A stretch of 48,368 bases of DNA from an uncultured Burkholderiales bacterium (lineage in GTDB: Bacteria > Pseudomonadota > Gammaproteobacteria > Burkholderiales > Burkholderiaceae_C), in assembly GCA_903844825.1 (NCBI GenBank), contig CAIMVC010000125.1:1-48368 (forward strand), given 5' to 3'. The notes below the pieces were generated by a model. The model was not told where the DNA came from, did no database searches, and saw only the letters and a list, made by a program, of their open reading frames with translations. The stretch's first letter is position 1. Each line of letters starts with the position of its first letter. Below, piece by piece: positions 25,494 to 34,453 of this stretch. Position numbers and translations under genes: made by a program.

Positions 25494-26888
25494 TTAGCGC
25501 GCCCGCATCAGGCCGCTGAGTTCGGCCACCGGTAGCGCGGGGTCGCCTTGCAGCAACAGGCCAATCAGCGCCTGCTGCTGGGCCGGTTCGTAGACCTTGC
25601 CGGTGTTGGCCAGGAACTTGGCGCTGATCTCCCCTGGCGCTGCCGGCCTGTCTGCGCTGCCCTTGACTTGATCAATCCGCTGCGTGATCTGTTGGCCGTT
25701 TTTCAGCCGTATGTCAATTTGCGCCTCGAACTGCTCGGGAAAGTTGGCCCCTGCCAGGGGGGTCCAGCTCATTTTTTGCGCCAGCGCCACGGCCTGGGCG
25801 TTGAGCTCGGGCGCCATGAAGTGTTCGGGTGTGATGGGAATGTCCAGCAGTGCCAGCGCCAGGCAGTAGGGCAGGCTGTACTTGGCTTCATTGGGGGCAG
25901 TAGGTGTTTGTTTGCGCGCCCAGGGCTCGCAGATGATGGGGGCGGCGCCCGCAGGGACCTGGCATTCGAGGCTGACGATGTCGGCGGCCGAACCCCAGAG
26001 CGGCGTGAGCTGCTGCACGCATTCGAGGAAGGGGTGAATGTAGTGGCAGCAAGGAAACAGCTTGAAGGCCGCTTCGCGCACGGTCCAGCGCTGGCCCAGG
26101 CTGGCCAGTTGCTGGCCCAGTGCATCGGCCGCGCCCGGCTCGTCGGTGTAGGTGTTGAACAGGCCAAAGCGGCCTTCGTAGACCGTGGACGGTCCCGTCA
26201 TGCCGGCGCTGGCCAGTTGCGCGGCCATCAGGCCGGCGTGGGCGGCCCAGCCCGGGTGCATGGCCTTGACGGTGGCGCCCTCGCTTAAAAATTCAAAGAT
26301 GCCCGAAGCCTGGCTGCCGGCGATGCCTTGCGCCCATACCCGCTCGCTGCGACTGGCGCCCGCCGCGCTGCTGGCGATCAGGGCCGACACCAGCGCGCCG
26401 CCGACCGACGTCACCTGAAAGCCACGGCGCTGAAAAGCGCCCGGCGCTGCCAGGCCGATGCGCACCAGCACTTCCCAGCCGAGGGTGATCAGGCGCAGCA
26501 TCTGGCCCAGACTGAGCTGGTGTTGTTCGGCTGCGGCCAGGGCCGCCGGCACCAGCACGGCGCTGCCATGCACGATGGAGCCCATGTGGGTGTCGTCGTA
26601 TTCGAGGGCGTGGATGAAGCTGCCGTTGAGCAGCGCCGCGGTGGCGGCGTTGCTGCAGGCGGCGCTGCCAAAGACGCTGCAGCCGTCAGCCTGGGTGTTG
26701 GTACCCAGCAGACTGCGAGACATGCGCGTTTGCACCGCGCCGGCCGACGCCGCCGTGCCCACGCCCAGGGCGTCCAGCGTGTGCAGGCGTGCGAGTTGCA
26801 TCACGTCGGGCGGTATGTCGTGTTCGCGCAGGGACAGCGCGAAGTCGGCGATGCGTTCGGCCAGCGTGAAGGTAGTCGCCGGGCTCAT
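25494..26888 (-). CDS. MmgE/PrpD family protein, canonical motifs
   Basis: 464 residues from the ATG at 26888, 2 nt after the FAD dehydrogenase stop. Family motifs are present: ARLHTLDALGVG near the N-terminus, HALEYDDTHMGSIVH (the DDTH motif) around residue 115, and KLFPCCHYIHP in the C-terminal domain. The family includes 2-methylcitrate dehydratase, cis-aconitate decarboxylase and iminodisuccinate epimerase, which act on di- and tricarboxylates by proton abstraction. It is the last gene of the eleven-gene operon with an ABC importer and amide hydrolases. The specific reaction is unknown. Confidence 0.88.
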   Translation of the reverse strand: MSPATTFTLAERIADFALSLREHDIPPDVMQLARLHTLDALGVGTAASAGAVQTRMSRSLLGTNTQADGCSVFGSAACSNAATAALLNGSFIHALEYDDTHMGSIVHGSAVLVPAALAAAEQHQLSLGQMLRLITLGWEVLVRIGLAAPGAFQRRGFQVTSVGGALVSALIASSAAGASRSERVWAQGIAGSQASGIFEFLSEGATVKAMHPGWAAHAGLMAAQLASAGMTGPSTVYEGRFGLFNTYTDEPGAADALGQQLASLGQRWTVREAAFKLFPCCHYIHPFLECVQQLTPLWGSAADIVSLECQVPAGAAPIICEPWARKQTPTAPNEAKYSLPYCLALALLDIPITPEHFMAPELNAQAVALAQKMSWTPLAGANFPEQFEAQIDIRLKNGQQITQRIDQVKGSADRPAAPGEISAKFLANTGKVYEPAQQQALIGLLLQGDPALPVAELSGLMRAR

Positions 26889-26890
26889 GG

Positions 26891-28291
26891 TCAGACCGCT
26901 CTGGCTTGCTGGATCTCGCGAGCAGCGGCCCTGCCGCTGAGGTAGCCCAGGCCGATGGCTGTGAGCAAGCCGTTGCCCGAGGCGTAGCCTGCAGCACCTT
27001 CGCGGCCGCTGATACCGCCCGCCGCGCCACCGCCGGCAAACAAGTTGGGGATCGGCGTGCCATCGGTCTTGAGCACATGGCCCGCGCTGTCGATGGCCAG
27101 GCCGCCCTGGGTGTGGAACAAGCCTGGCGTGACGCGGCAAATCCAGTAGCTGTTCTGCAGCGGCGCCAGGGCGAACTTGCTGCGTCCCAACGGGTCCTGG
27201 CCCTGGCCGCTGGCGGCCGCGTTGTAGGCCTCGACGGTACGTACCAGGGCGTCGGCTGGCAGCTTGAACAGCGCTGCGAGTTCCTCAACACTGGCGGCAG
27301 ACTTGACGCCGCCTAAGTTGACCAGTTCGCAAAACTCCTCCTCCTTGGAGGCGATCGCTTTCATCTGCTCGTCAAAGATGGCAAACACCTCGCCTTGCTG
27401 CGCCAGCACCAGGCGGGCATAGCCCGAATAGCCCAGGTCTTCATTGCCAAAGCGCTCGCCCTGCGCGTTGACCAAAATGCCGCCTTTTTCAATCGTGGTC
27501 CACGACAGCAGCGAGCCGTGTGGATAAGCCACAGCGGCGTAGCCCTGGTAGGCGCCCATGTTGGCCAGACCCGCGCCGAGCTCGCGCCCCCAGATCACGG
27601 CTTCGCCCTGGCTGCCCAGCGCGCCAAAATACTCGGCACCGGCGATCTCCGGGCAAAACTCGCTGACCAGCGCGCGGTTGCCAGCAAAGCCGTTGCACGC
27701 CAGGATCACCTTGCCGGCCTTGATGCGGCTGGACTCGACGCCCTTGCCGCCGATGTGCGCGCCGATCACGGCGCCCGTCTCGGAGGTGAGCAAGGACTGC
27801 ACGGGGTTGCCGACGGCCAGCGGGATGTCGCGTGCGGCCACGCCCGCGAGCAGGTCATCCATCAGGTCCTGGCCGCGGCGCGAGGTCGGCGCGTGCAGCC
27901 GGGGAATCGTGTGGCCGACGTGGCAGTAATCGGTGATCAGGCTCATGCGTGCGGGCACGCGGTCAACCAGCCACTCGCACAGCTCTGCGCTCATGGCCAC
28001 CAGGGTGTTGCTGACCTGTCCCAGGTCATGCTCGCCGGTGATGCGCAGCAAGTCGGCGACCATGGTGGCCGGGCTGTCCTCGATCTGCGCGGCGCGCTGA
28101 AAGCGGCTGCCCGCGCCCGGAATCGAGCCGGTGCTCAGCGCCGTGTTGCCGCCGGGCTGCTCGCGCTTTTCCACAATGGCGACACTGGCCCCTTCGTCGT
28201 GGGCGGCGATCGCCGCCGTCAGGCCGCAGCCACCGGCACCGATGACGAGCACATCGACTTCCATGTCCCAGGCGTTGGCAGTGGCGTTCAT
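26891..28291 (-). CDS. FAD-dependent dehydrogenase, fumarate reductase flavoprotein family
   Basis: 466 residues from the ATG at 28291 (AAGGAAA ribosome site). The FAD site is DVLVIGAGGCGLTAA (GxGxxG about 18-23). The family C-terminal segment is TQGGLAIDSAGHVLKTDG, then LFAGGGAAGGISG and GYASGNGLLTAIGLG. This architecture occurs in fumarate reductases, 3-ketosteroid dehydrogenases, tricarballylate dehydrogenase and urocanate reductase: it adds or removes hydride across a C=C next to a carboxyl or carbonyl group. It lies between two MmgE/PrpD genes, so a desaturation or reduction of a carboxylate intermediate is likely. No signal peptide or heme domain is present, so it is cytoplasmic. Confidence 0.87.
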   Translation of the reverse strand: MNATANAWDMEVDVLVIGAGGCGLTAAIAAHDEGASVAIVEKREQPGGNTALSTGSIPGAGSRFQRAAQIEDSPATMVADLLRITGEHDLGQVSNTLVAMSAELCEWLVDRVPARMSLITDYCHVGHTIPRLHAPTSRRGQDLMDDLLAGVAARDIPLAVGNPVQSLLTSETGAVIGAHIGGKGVESSRIKAGKVILACNGFAGNRALVSEFCPEIAGAEYFGALGSQGEAVIWGRELGAGLANMGAYQGYAAVAYPHGSLLSWTTIEKGGILVNAQGERFGNEDLGYSGYARLVLAQQGEVFAIFDEQMKAIASKEEEFCELVNLGGVKSAASVEELAALFKLPADALVRTVEAYNAAASGQGQDPLGRSKFALAPLQNSYWICRVTPGLFHTQGGLAIDSAGHVLKTDGTPIPNLFAGGGAAGGISGREGAAGYASGNGLLTAIGLGYLSGRAAAREIQQARAV

Positions 28292-28384
28292 GGTGTTTCC
28301 TTTCGTTGTTGCTGATGACAGGCTGGCGGTGGACCCTGCCGCCTTCAAGCGCCGGCTGGATGCATCCCGTTCATTGCCAGGGGT

Positions 28385-29809
28385 TTAGACCGCTGGCGTG
28401 AAAAATTGATCGACCTGCGCGCGCCAGCTGCGGCTGAGCGCAGCGGCCGTGGCGCTGGCGGCGCAGTCCGCGTGCAGGCGGCGCAGGGTGCTGGTCAGAC
28501 CGGGGGCGGAGGCGTGTGACAGCGCTTGGATCTTGGCCCACAGGTCCTCGTCGTCAAAGGGTCGCTCGGGACCGCCGCGAGCGCTCATGCATTGGGCGCT
28601 GTAGCTGCGGCCGTCGGTGCCCTGCAGCGTCAGGAAGGCCGGGCGGTCGTGCGGCCACGGCAACTCCTGCGCCACCAGACGCATGTCGACACGGTGGCGC
28701 AGGCGCGCCACGCGCTCGTCGTCCAGGGCTTCGGTGCTGAAGGCTTCGGCCCCGCCGTGGCCATAGACCAGCGATGCGGCGAGTGCGTGCGGCATGGAGA
28801 ACTTGGCGCCCAGCGTGGTGCGGGGCTGGGTGTCGGTCAGACTCATGCCCGAACGATGGGTCTGGATCTGAATCCGGTCGATGGTTGCGCCGCCCTGCAA
28901 CGCCGGGTGCTGCTGCAAAATTTCTTGCATCGCCTCGATCGCCGAATGCGCGTACTGGCAGCAGGCGTTGACCTTGTGGTAGCCCGAGGCCACAGCCCAG
29001 TCCAGGCCGAGCTCGGCACTCAATTGCTCGGGATGGGCCTGGCTGCCCAGGGTTTCGACGTACACATCATGCGGCGTTTGCGGCAGACCGCAGATGCCCG
29101 CCTGCGCCCATTCGATGGCTAAAAAGCCGTTGGAAATGCCGGCGGCGGCCCACGCGTTGCGAATCAGCGCACCCCGAATCGCCTGGCTGTAGGGGCCAAC
29201 CACGCCCAGCGTGCTGGCGTTGGACAGGGCGTCGAGCATCAGATCGGCGGGCAAGCGCCGCAGGAAACCGATCGCGGCCGTGGCGCCTACCGTGTTGAAG
29301 AGCGCGTGAGGATGAATTTTCAGCGCGTCAAAGGGCCAGGCTCTGGCAAAACGCGCGCTTACCTCATAGGCCAGCGTGCTGGCACGAATGACTTCAGCCG
29401 TGCTCAGTTGCTCACTCTCGGCAATCGCCAGCAAAATGGGCAGGGTGTACAGGCCGGCGTGGCAGACCGCCTTGCGATAGCCCTCGTCGAGCTCGTTCCA
29501 GCTGCCCGACAAGGCATTGCCCAGCGCCGCCTGCAGCACGCTCAGTTGCGGCCGACCATGGCGCATCAAGCTGGCCGCAGCGCCCGCTTTGCCCAAGTTG
29601 GCCAGGCTGGCCGCGCTGAGCTTGTCGTGGCTGGCCCTGATTTGCGGCTCGTCTTGCGCTGACAGCATGGCCGCCAGGTCATCGGCCAGGACCATCACAG
29701 TGGCTTGCCGCACGCTGGCGGGAATGTCGCCGAGCTCCTGCCGAACCGCCCAGTTCACGAGCGCGTGCAGCCCGTCGCCCGCTGCCTGTCGCAATTGATC
29801 GTTGTTCAT
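28385..29809 (-). CDS. MmgE/PrpD family protein, divergent active-site motif
   Basis: 474 residues from the ATG at 29809, 4 bp after the livF stop. It is recognisably MmgE/PrpD: VMVLADDLAAML in place of the usual LDxLG helix, long helical domain, and YHKVNACCQYAHSAIEAM matching the KxxxCCxxxH region. However, where the family has DDTH this protein reads WNELDEGYRKAVCHAG. This differs from the other MmgE/PrpD of the operon and suggests another substrate or reaction, for example an epimerase or isomerase rather than a dehydratase. That reading is inference. Confidence 0.82.
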   Translation of the reverse strand: MNNDQLRQAAGDGLHALVNWAVRQELGDIPASVRQATVMVLADDLAAMLSAQDEPQIRASHDKLSAASLANLGKAGAAASLMRHGRPQLSVLQAALGNALSGSWNELDEGYRKAVCHAGLYTLPILLAIAESEQLSTAEVIRASTLAYEVSARFARAWPFDALKIHPHALFNTVGATAAIGFLRRLPADLMLDALSNASTLGVVGPYSQAIRGALIRNAWAAAGISNGFLAIEWAQAGICGLPQTPHDVYVETLGSQAHPEQLSAELGLDWAVASGYHKVNACCQYAHSAIEAMQEILQQHPALQGGATIDRIQIQTHRSGMSLTDTQPRTTLGAKFSMPHALAASLVYGHGGAEAFSTEALDDERVARLRHRVDMRLVAQELPWPHDRPAFLTLQGTDGRSYSAQCMSARGGPERPFDDEDLWAKIQALSHASAPGLTSTLRRLHADCAASATAAALSRSWRAQVDQFFTPAV

Positions 29810-29813
29810 AGAT

Positions 29814-30497
29814 TTAAAAAAGATGCCACAAACTTTCCTGCGCCAGCAGCTGCTGGCTCGGTCCGTCAAAAATAATCCGCCCCGACTTGAGGACGACGGC
29901 CCGCTCGACTTGCTTGAGCGTGGCTTGAACGTTTTGCTCGACCATCACCACCGTCGTGCCTTCGCTTTGGTTGATCGCGCGCATTGACGCCAGCACGTCG
30001 CGCACGATGATGGGCGCCAGGCCGGTGGTCGGCTCGTCGAGCAACAGCAGCCGGGGACGCGTCATCAGCGCCATGCCCAGCGCCAGCATTTGTTGCTGCC
30101 CGCCGCTCAGCGAGCCGGCGAGTTGCTGCTGCCGCTCCTTGAGGATAGGAAACAGCGCATACACCGTGTCGGCATAGGCCGGGTCGTGCATCAGGCCGGC
30201 AATGCGCAGGTTGCGCTCGACCGACAGTTCCCGAAACACGTTATGGCCCTGCGGCACAAAACCGATGCCCTGGCGCACGTTCAGGTGCACCTGCCCGGCC
30301 ACGATCGCCTGGCCCTTGTAGCGAACAGAACCGCTGATGTCGGCCATGTCGCCCACACAGCTCTTGAGGAGCGTGGTCTTGCCCGCACCGTTGTGGCCAA
30401 AAATACCGACCCGTTCGCCTTCCGCGATCGTCAGTGACAACTCATGCAGGACCTGCAGCTTGGCGTAGTACGCGTTGACGTTTTCAAGTTGCAGCAC
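29814..30497 (-). CDS. livF: Branched-chain amino acid-type ABC transporter ATPase (LivF)
   Basis: 227 residues. Walker A FGHNGAGKTTLLKS (about 34-47), signature LSGGQQQMLALG and Walker B LLLLDEPTTGLAP are intact. The small LivF-type ATPase pairs with LivG in high-affinity amino-acid/amide (HAAT) importers. It lies 35 bp after livG and 4 bp before an MmgE/PrpD gene, so importer and catabolic genes are one transcription unit. Confidence 0.93.
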   Translation of the reverse strand: MLQLENVNAYYAKLQVLHELSLTIAEGERVGIFGHNGAGKTTLLKSCVGDMADISGSVRYKGQAIVAGQVHLNVRQGIGFVPQGHNVFRELSVERNLRIAGLMHDPAYADTVYALFPILKERQQQLAGSLSGGQQQMLALGMALMTRPRLLLLDEPTTGLAPIIVRDVLASMRAINQSEGTTVVMVEQNVQATLKQVERAVVLKSGRIIFDGPSQQLLAQESLWHLF

Positions 30498-30532
30498 CAG
30501 GGCATCTCCTTGGGGTTGGGGTTAAACGCCGC

Positions 30533-31291
30533 TCACGCGCCGAAATACAACTGAGACAGGGTCTTGCTCGACAGCAGGGTCTCGACGCTGCCGCGCTCGA
30601 GAATCTTGCCGCTGGCCATGAACACGGCGCTGTTGCACAGGTCCTTGATGAAAGACACGTTGTGCTCGACCACGCACACGGCCCGTCCGGCTTCGGCTTC
30701 CTGACGGACGATGGCTTTCATCGTGTCGTAGGCCTGGCCTTCGACGCCGGCCATCGGCTCGTCGAGCAACAGGCAGTCGCCGTCGTTCATGAGGGCGCGC
30801 GCCAGTCCCACCAGTTTTTGCTGGCCGAAGGTGATGTCGTTGACGCTGGCGTGGGCAATCGCCTCGAGCTTCATGCGGCCCAGAATGGTCATGGCGCGTT
30901 CGCGCAGCGCCAGGTTGGCCTGCGCCACCCGCCTGGGGTGAAAAATGATCTGCGACAGATGCTCGCCCGGGTAATTGCGCGGCGCCACCAGCATGTTTTC
31001 GAGCACGCTCATGGTGGCAAACAGGCGCATGTTCTGCCAGGTGCGCGCCACACCCAGGCGCGCCCGGTGGTGCAGCGGCAGGCCGTCGAGCGACTGGCCA
31101 GCCACCGAAATGCTGCCCGAGTCCATCGGGTAGACACCGGAGATCAGGTTAAACAGCGAGGTCTTGCCGGCGCCGTTCGGGCCGATCAGGCCGAGGATTT
31201 CCCCGCGCTGGATGTCGATCGAAATGTGGTCGGCCACGACGATACCGCCGAAGCTCTTGCACACCTCTTTGAGGGAGATCATGGTGCTCAT
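30533..31291 (-). CDS. livG: Branched-chain amino acid-type ABC transporter ATPase (LivG)
   Basis: 252 residues. Walker A IGPNGAGKTSLFNLI (about 36-50), a TFGQQKLVGLARAL segment in the signature region (the usual SxGQ reads FGQQ, common in LivG), and Walker B DCLLLDEPMAGV. The LivG-type insertion LARTWQNMRLFATMSVLENM is present. It energises the LivHM permease with LivF. The start lies 13 bp after the livM stop. Confidence 0.93.
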   Translation of the reverse strand: MSTMISLKEVCKSFGGIVVADHISIDIQRGEILGLIGPNGAGKTSLFNLISGVYPMDSGSISVAGQSLDGLPLHHRARLGVARTWQNMRLFATMSVLENMLVAPRNYPGEHLSQIIFHPRRVAQANLALRERAMTILGRMKLEAIAHASVNDITFGQQKLVGLARALMNDGDCLLLDEPMAGVEGQAYDTMKAIVRQEAEAGRAVCVVEHNVSFIKDLCNSAVFMASGKILERGSVETLLSSKTLSQLYFGA

Positions 31292-31304
31292 GCCTGTCGG
31301 CTCC

Positions 31305-32165
31305 TCATGACTGACGCTTGACCGGGGCCACCAGACCTTGCGGACGCAGGAACAAAAAGATGATCACCAGCAAGGTGAAAATCACGCCCTGCAGCGGCGC
31401 CATGACGCTGGGCGGCAGGTTCAAAAAGCTGATCGCTTGCGGCAGCAGCAGCAGCAGCACCGTGCCCACCACCGGGCCGAGCTGCGAGCCCATGCCGCCC
31501 ACCACCACCATGGTCAGCAGCATGGACGACAACATGATTTCGAATTGATCGGGGCTGAGGTATTGGTAGTAGTAAGCGTAGATGCCGCCAGCCAGCCCGG
31601 CAAAGCCCGAGCCGATCGCAAAAATCGCCAGCTTGATCTTCATGGCGTTGCGACCCAGCGCAGAAAACGCCAGTTCATCGTCGCGCATGGCCGTGATGAC
31701 CAGGCCGTAGGGCCCCTTGAGCAGCCAGCGGATGGCCAGTACCACGGCGGCCGCCATCAGGCAGGAAATGGCGGCAAAGATGGCGCTGCGGTTGGGCCCT
31801 TCCACCACGTTGGGAATATTGCCCAGCCCGCTGGCACCGCCCGTCAGGCTCAGGTGCTTGATGACCTCCAGCAGGCCGAGCTGAAAGCCGATGCTGGTGA
31901 TCAGCAGGTAGTCCCCCGAGATGCGCAGGGACGGCAGCGACAGCATGATCGACGCAGCGAAGGCCAGGGCTGTTCCGGCCAGCACGGCCAGCACCGGGTG
32001 CGTGCCGAAATGAATCGCCAGCAGGCCGGTGGTGTAGGCGCCGAGGGCAAAGAAAATCGGGTGGGCAATGCTGATCAGGCCCCCAAAACCGATGATCAGG
32101 TTAAAGCTCGAACTCAGGATCACGTAGATCCCGATCATCACCGCCAGGGAAATGAGATATTCCAT
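31305..32165 (-). CDS. livM: ABC transporter permease (LivM family)
   Basis: 286 residues and about eight to nine hydrophobic segments. The LivM pattern GFGGLISIAHPIFFALGAY near residues 27-45 and the cytoplasmic coupling loop AMRDDELAFSALGRNAMKIKL are clear. It forms the inner-membrane channel with LivH. It lies 28 bp after the livH stop in the same operon. Confidence 0.93.
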   Translation of the reverse strand: MEYLISLAVMIGIYVILSSSFNLIIGFGGLISIAHPIFFALGAYTTGLLAIHFGTHPVLAVLAGTALAFAASIMLSLPSLRISGDYLLITSIGFQLGLLEVIKHLSLTGGASGLGNIPNVVEGPNRSAIFAAISCLMAAAVVLAIRWLLKGPYGLVITAMRDDELAFSALGRNAMKIKLAIFAIGSGFAGLAGGIYAYYYQYLSPDQFEIMLSSMLLTMVVVGGMGSQLGPVVGTVLLLLLPQAISFLNLPPSVMAPLQGVIFTLLVIIFLFLRPQGLVAPVKRQS

Positions 32166-32193
32166 ATTCAGAGTCCTTGTGCTGTGCGGCGCA

Positions 32194-33102
32194 TCATTGT
32201 TTTTTGCCGATGGCGATGAGTTGCCTGAACTTTTGCAGGTTCACGCCTTGCGGGAAAAACAGGATCGTGACGAACAAAAAGACGTACAGGATCAAGCCCT
32301 GCCACTGCGATGGAATCACCAGGATGCTCAGGCCCTGAATCAGAGACAGGCCAACGGCCGCCAGGGCGGCGTTGAAAATCCGGCCCATGCCGCCAAGCAG
32401 GGTCGAGATGACGGCAAACAGCATCATCTGCAGGGGCGTGTTGGGGATGATGGAGGCGCGCGAGCCAAACAGGTACATGCCGGCGGTGACCAGTACCGCA
32501 GCAATGACAAAGGTGATGAAGTAAGCGCGTTTGACGTTGATGCCGTAAAGGCGCGAGAGTTCCGGGTTGTCGGCCACGGCCGCCATGAACTGACCGTCGC
32601 GTGAGCGCGCGATGAAAAAATAAAGCAGGCTCAGCAAGGTGCCGGTGACCGCGACTGCCTGCAGGTCCCAGTTGCTGATGACGATGCCGTGAAAGATGTT
32701 GACCTTGGACATGATGCTGCGCGTCAGGGCCACGGGCTCGGTGCCAAAGATCATGGCCAGCAAATAGGCCATGAATTCGGAGACCACCAGGGTGAAGATG
32801 AAGAAGGTCAGGTTGGGCGAGTTTCTGGCGCGCAGCGTCTGCAGGCCATAAATGTCCATCAGCACGCTCACGGCGATGGTGCCCACCAGCCCGATGCCGA
32901 CACTGGCGAGCAAGGGCAGGCCCAGCCAGGTGTGCATGGCGTACATGAGGTAGAACGACAAGCCCATGATGCCGGCCTGCGCAAAGTTCCAGACCTTGAC
33001 GACCTTGAGCACCAATGAAAAAGCGACCGTGAACAAAACGGCATAGGTCGAGGCTGCCAGCCCCGTCCAGACGATCTGCAGCAAGATGGATAGATCGATC
33101 AC
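32194..33102 (-). CDS. livH: ABC transporter permease (LivH family)
   Basis: 302 residues from the ATG at 33102. LivH landmarks are LTFFIFTLVVSEFMAYL, LYGINVKRAYFITFVIAAVL (the coupling region) and LGGMGRIFNAALAAVGLSL. About eight hydrophobic segments are visible. It is preceded by a 110-bp gap after livK that contains a strong palindrome (33141-33154). Confidence 0.92.
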   Translation of the reverse strand: MIDLSILLQIVWTGLAASTYAVLFTVAFSLVLKVVKVWNFAQAGIMGLSFYLMYAMHTWLGLPLLASVGIGLVGTIAVSVLMDIYGLQTLRARNSPNLTFFIFTLVVSEFMAYLLAMIFGTEPVALTRSIMSKVNIFHGIVISNWDLQAVAVTGTLLSLLYFFIARSRDGQFMAAVADNPELSRLYGINVKRAYFITFVIAAVLVTAGMYLFGSRASIIPNTPLQMMLFAVISTLLGGMGRIFNAALAAVGLSLIQGLSILVIPSQWQGLILYVFLFVTILFFPQGVNLQKFRQLIAIGKKQ

Positions 33103-33140
33103 ACGGATCCCTTACAAGATAGCTTGATGCTTTGGTGCCA

Positions 33141-33154
33141 GGCCAGGCCTGGCC
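33141..33154. promoter_or_regulatory. 14-bp perfect palindrome between livK and livH
   Basis: GGCCAGGCCTGGCC lies in the 110-bp gap following the binding-protein gene. In RNA its extended form (CCAGGCC...GGCCGGG) could fold. Such elements often let the binding protein be made in excess over the membrane subunits by stabilising the upstream transcript or partly terminating it. Inferred from position. Confidence 0.45.
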
Positions 33155-33212
33155 GGGCTGGGCGGTCACTGCGCTTGCCGCAGATCCCGCCCGTGCTCGT
33201 TGGCTGCTGGCT

Positions 33213-34373
33213 TTACTTGATGGTGGCCAGTGGAACGAACTGACCCTTGTCAACGGTCAGCAGATACACCGGTTTGGAGACGCGGTGATCGTCACCCACA
33301 GTCAGGCCGCCCGTCATTGGCAGTTCGAAGTTCTTGGCGGTGATCAATGCCTTGCGCATGTTTTCGCCGGTGGCAGGCAGCTTGTTTTTCTCTACCCATT
33401 TGTACAGCTCGGCCACCAGGTACGGGCCGTCATACAGGTACTGGGTGTAGGGCAGGCCGTTGGGCACGCGCTTTTCGGTGTCTTGCCAGCGCTTGATGAA
33501 GGGGCCAACATTGGGGTTGTCGCTGGCCGCGGGTGCCAGCGACGTCACGATCAGGCCTTCAGCGGCTGCGCCGAGTTGCTCGATCACCTTGGGGTTGTAG
33601 CCGGCCGAGTAGGTCGACACGCGCTGTGTCAGGCCGAGCTGGCGCATTTGCGCAATCACTTGCGGCAAGTCAGACACCAGACCCTGAATATGGATCATCT
33701 CGGGGTTGGCTGCGCGCACCTTGAGCAGCGCGCCGGTGAACTCCGTGGCCTTGGTGTCATAGGCTTCGTAAGCCACGACCTTGCCACCGGCTTTTTCAAA
33801 CACGCTCTTGTAGATGGCTGCACCTTCGACACCGCTGTCGTTGTTGATGTACATGACGGCAGCGGTCTTTTTGCCCAGCGCCGTGAAGGTGTACTTGGCC
33901 AGGCCGCTCACGTCGACTTCGGCCAGCGGGAAGGTGGTGTAGACATAGTCGCCGAGCTTGGCGATGTCGGGCGAGTTGGCACCCACGCTCAGCTCGAGCA
34001 CTTTTTCGCGATTGGCGATAGGCGCCACGGCCTTGACCACGGCGCTCCAGGCGGTGATGAACACCGGCACCTTGTCAACGCTGGTCAGCCGTTTGACGGC
34101 ATTGATGCCCAGTTGCGGATCGGCCTGGGTGTCGAGCACGATCATCTCGAGCTGTTTGCCGTTGACGCCACCCTTGGCATTGATGTCGGCCACGGCCCAT
34201 TGCGCGGCCTTGACCTGGTCGGCGCCGTAGAGCGCTTGCGAGCCCGACAAAGGCATGGCCAGGCCAAACTTGAGGGTCTCCTTGGCTTGTGACCAGGCGG
34301 CGGGCGACAGGGTCGCACCACCGATGAGTAGCGCTGACAGGGCCAGCAAATGACGTCGATTGGAAGGTTTCAC
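33213..34373 (-). CDS. livK: ABC transporter substrate-binding protein (LivK/HAAT family)
   Basis: 386 residues from a GTG at 34373, chosen because GGAG lies 6 nt upstream; the longer frame to 34457 has no ribosome site and would precede the leader with non-leader sequence. The signal peptide is KPSNRRHLLALSALLIGG onward, cut near AAWSQA. The mature part begins TLKFGLAMPLSGSQALYG, typical of type-I periplasmic binding proteins, and continues NAVKRLTSVDKVPVFI. It delivers the ligand to LivHM. Such proteins bind amino acids, amides, urea or aromatic acids. The neighbouring amidohydrolases suggest an amide-containing ligand (inference). Confidence 0.92.
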   Translation of the reverse strand: MKPSNRRHLLALSALLIGGATLSPAAWSQAKETLKFGLAMPLSGSQALYGADQVKAAQWAVADINAKGGVNGKQLEMIVLDTQADPQLGINAVKRLTSVDKVPVFITAWSAVVKAVAPIANREKVLELSVGANSPDIAKLGDYVYTTFPLAEVDVSGLAKYTFTALGKKTAAVMYINNDSGVEGAAIYKSVFEKAGGKVVAYEAYDTKATEFTGALLKVRAANPEMIHIQGLVSDLPQVIAQMRQLGLTQRVSTYSAGYNPKVIEQLGAAAEGLIVTSLAPAASDNPNVGPFIKRWQDTEKRVPNGLPYTQYLYDGPYLVAELYKWVEKNKLPATGENMRKALITAKNFELPMTGGLTVGDDHRVSKPVYLLTVDKGQFVPLATIK

Positions 34374-34453
34374 TTTTTTCTCCAGGCTTGGGGGAACACA
34401 CAAACAAAAACTAAGGACATGCGGGCGCGGGCCGGGCCTTGAGCCGGGCGGGT

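Noticed and set aside
25494-26888. Calling this gene prpD (2-methylcitrate dehydratase)
   Set aside because: The family covers several reactions and prpC is absent; the operon context points elsewhere, so only the family is named.
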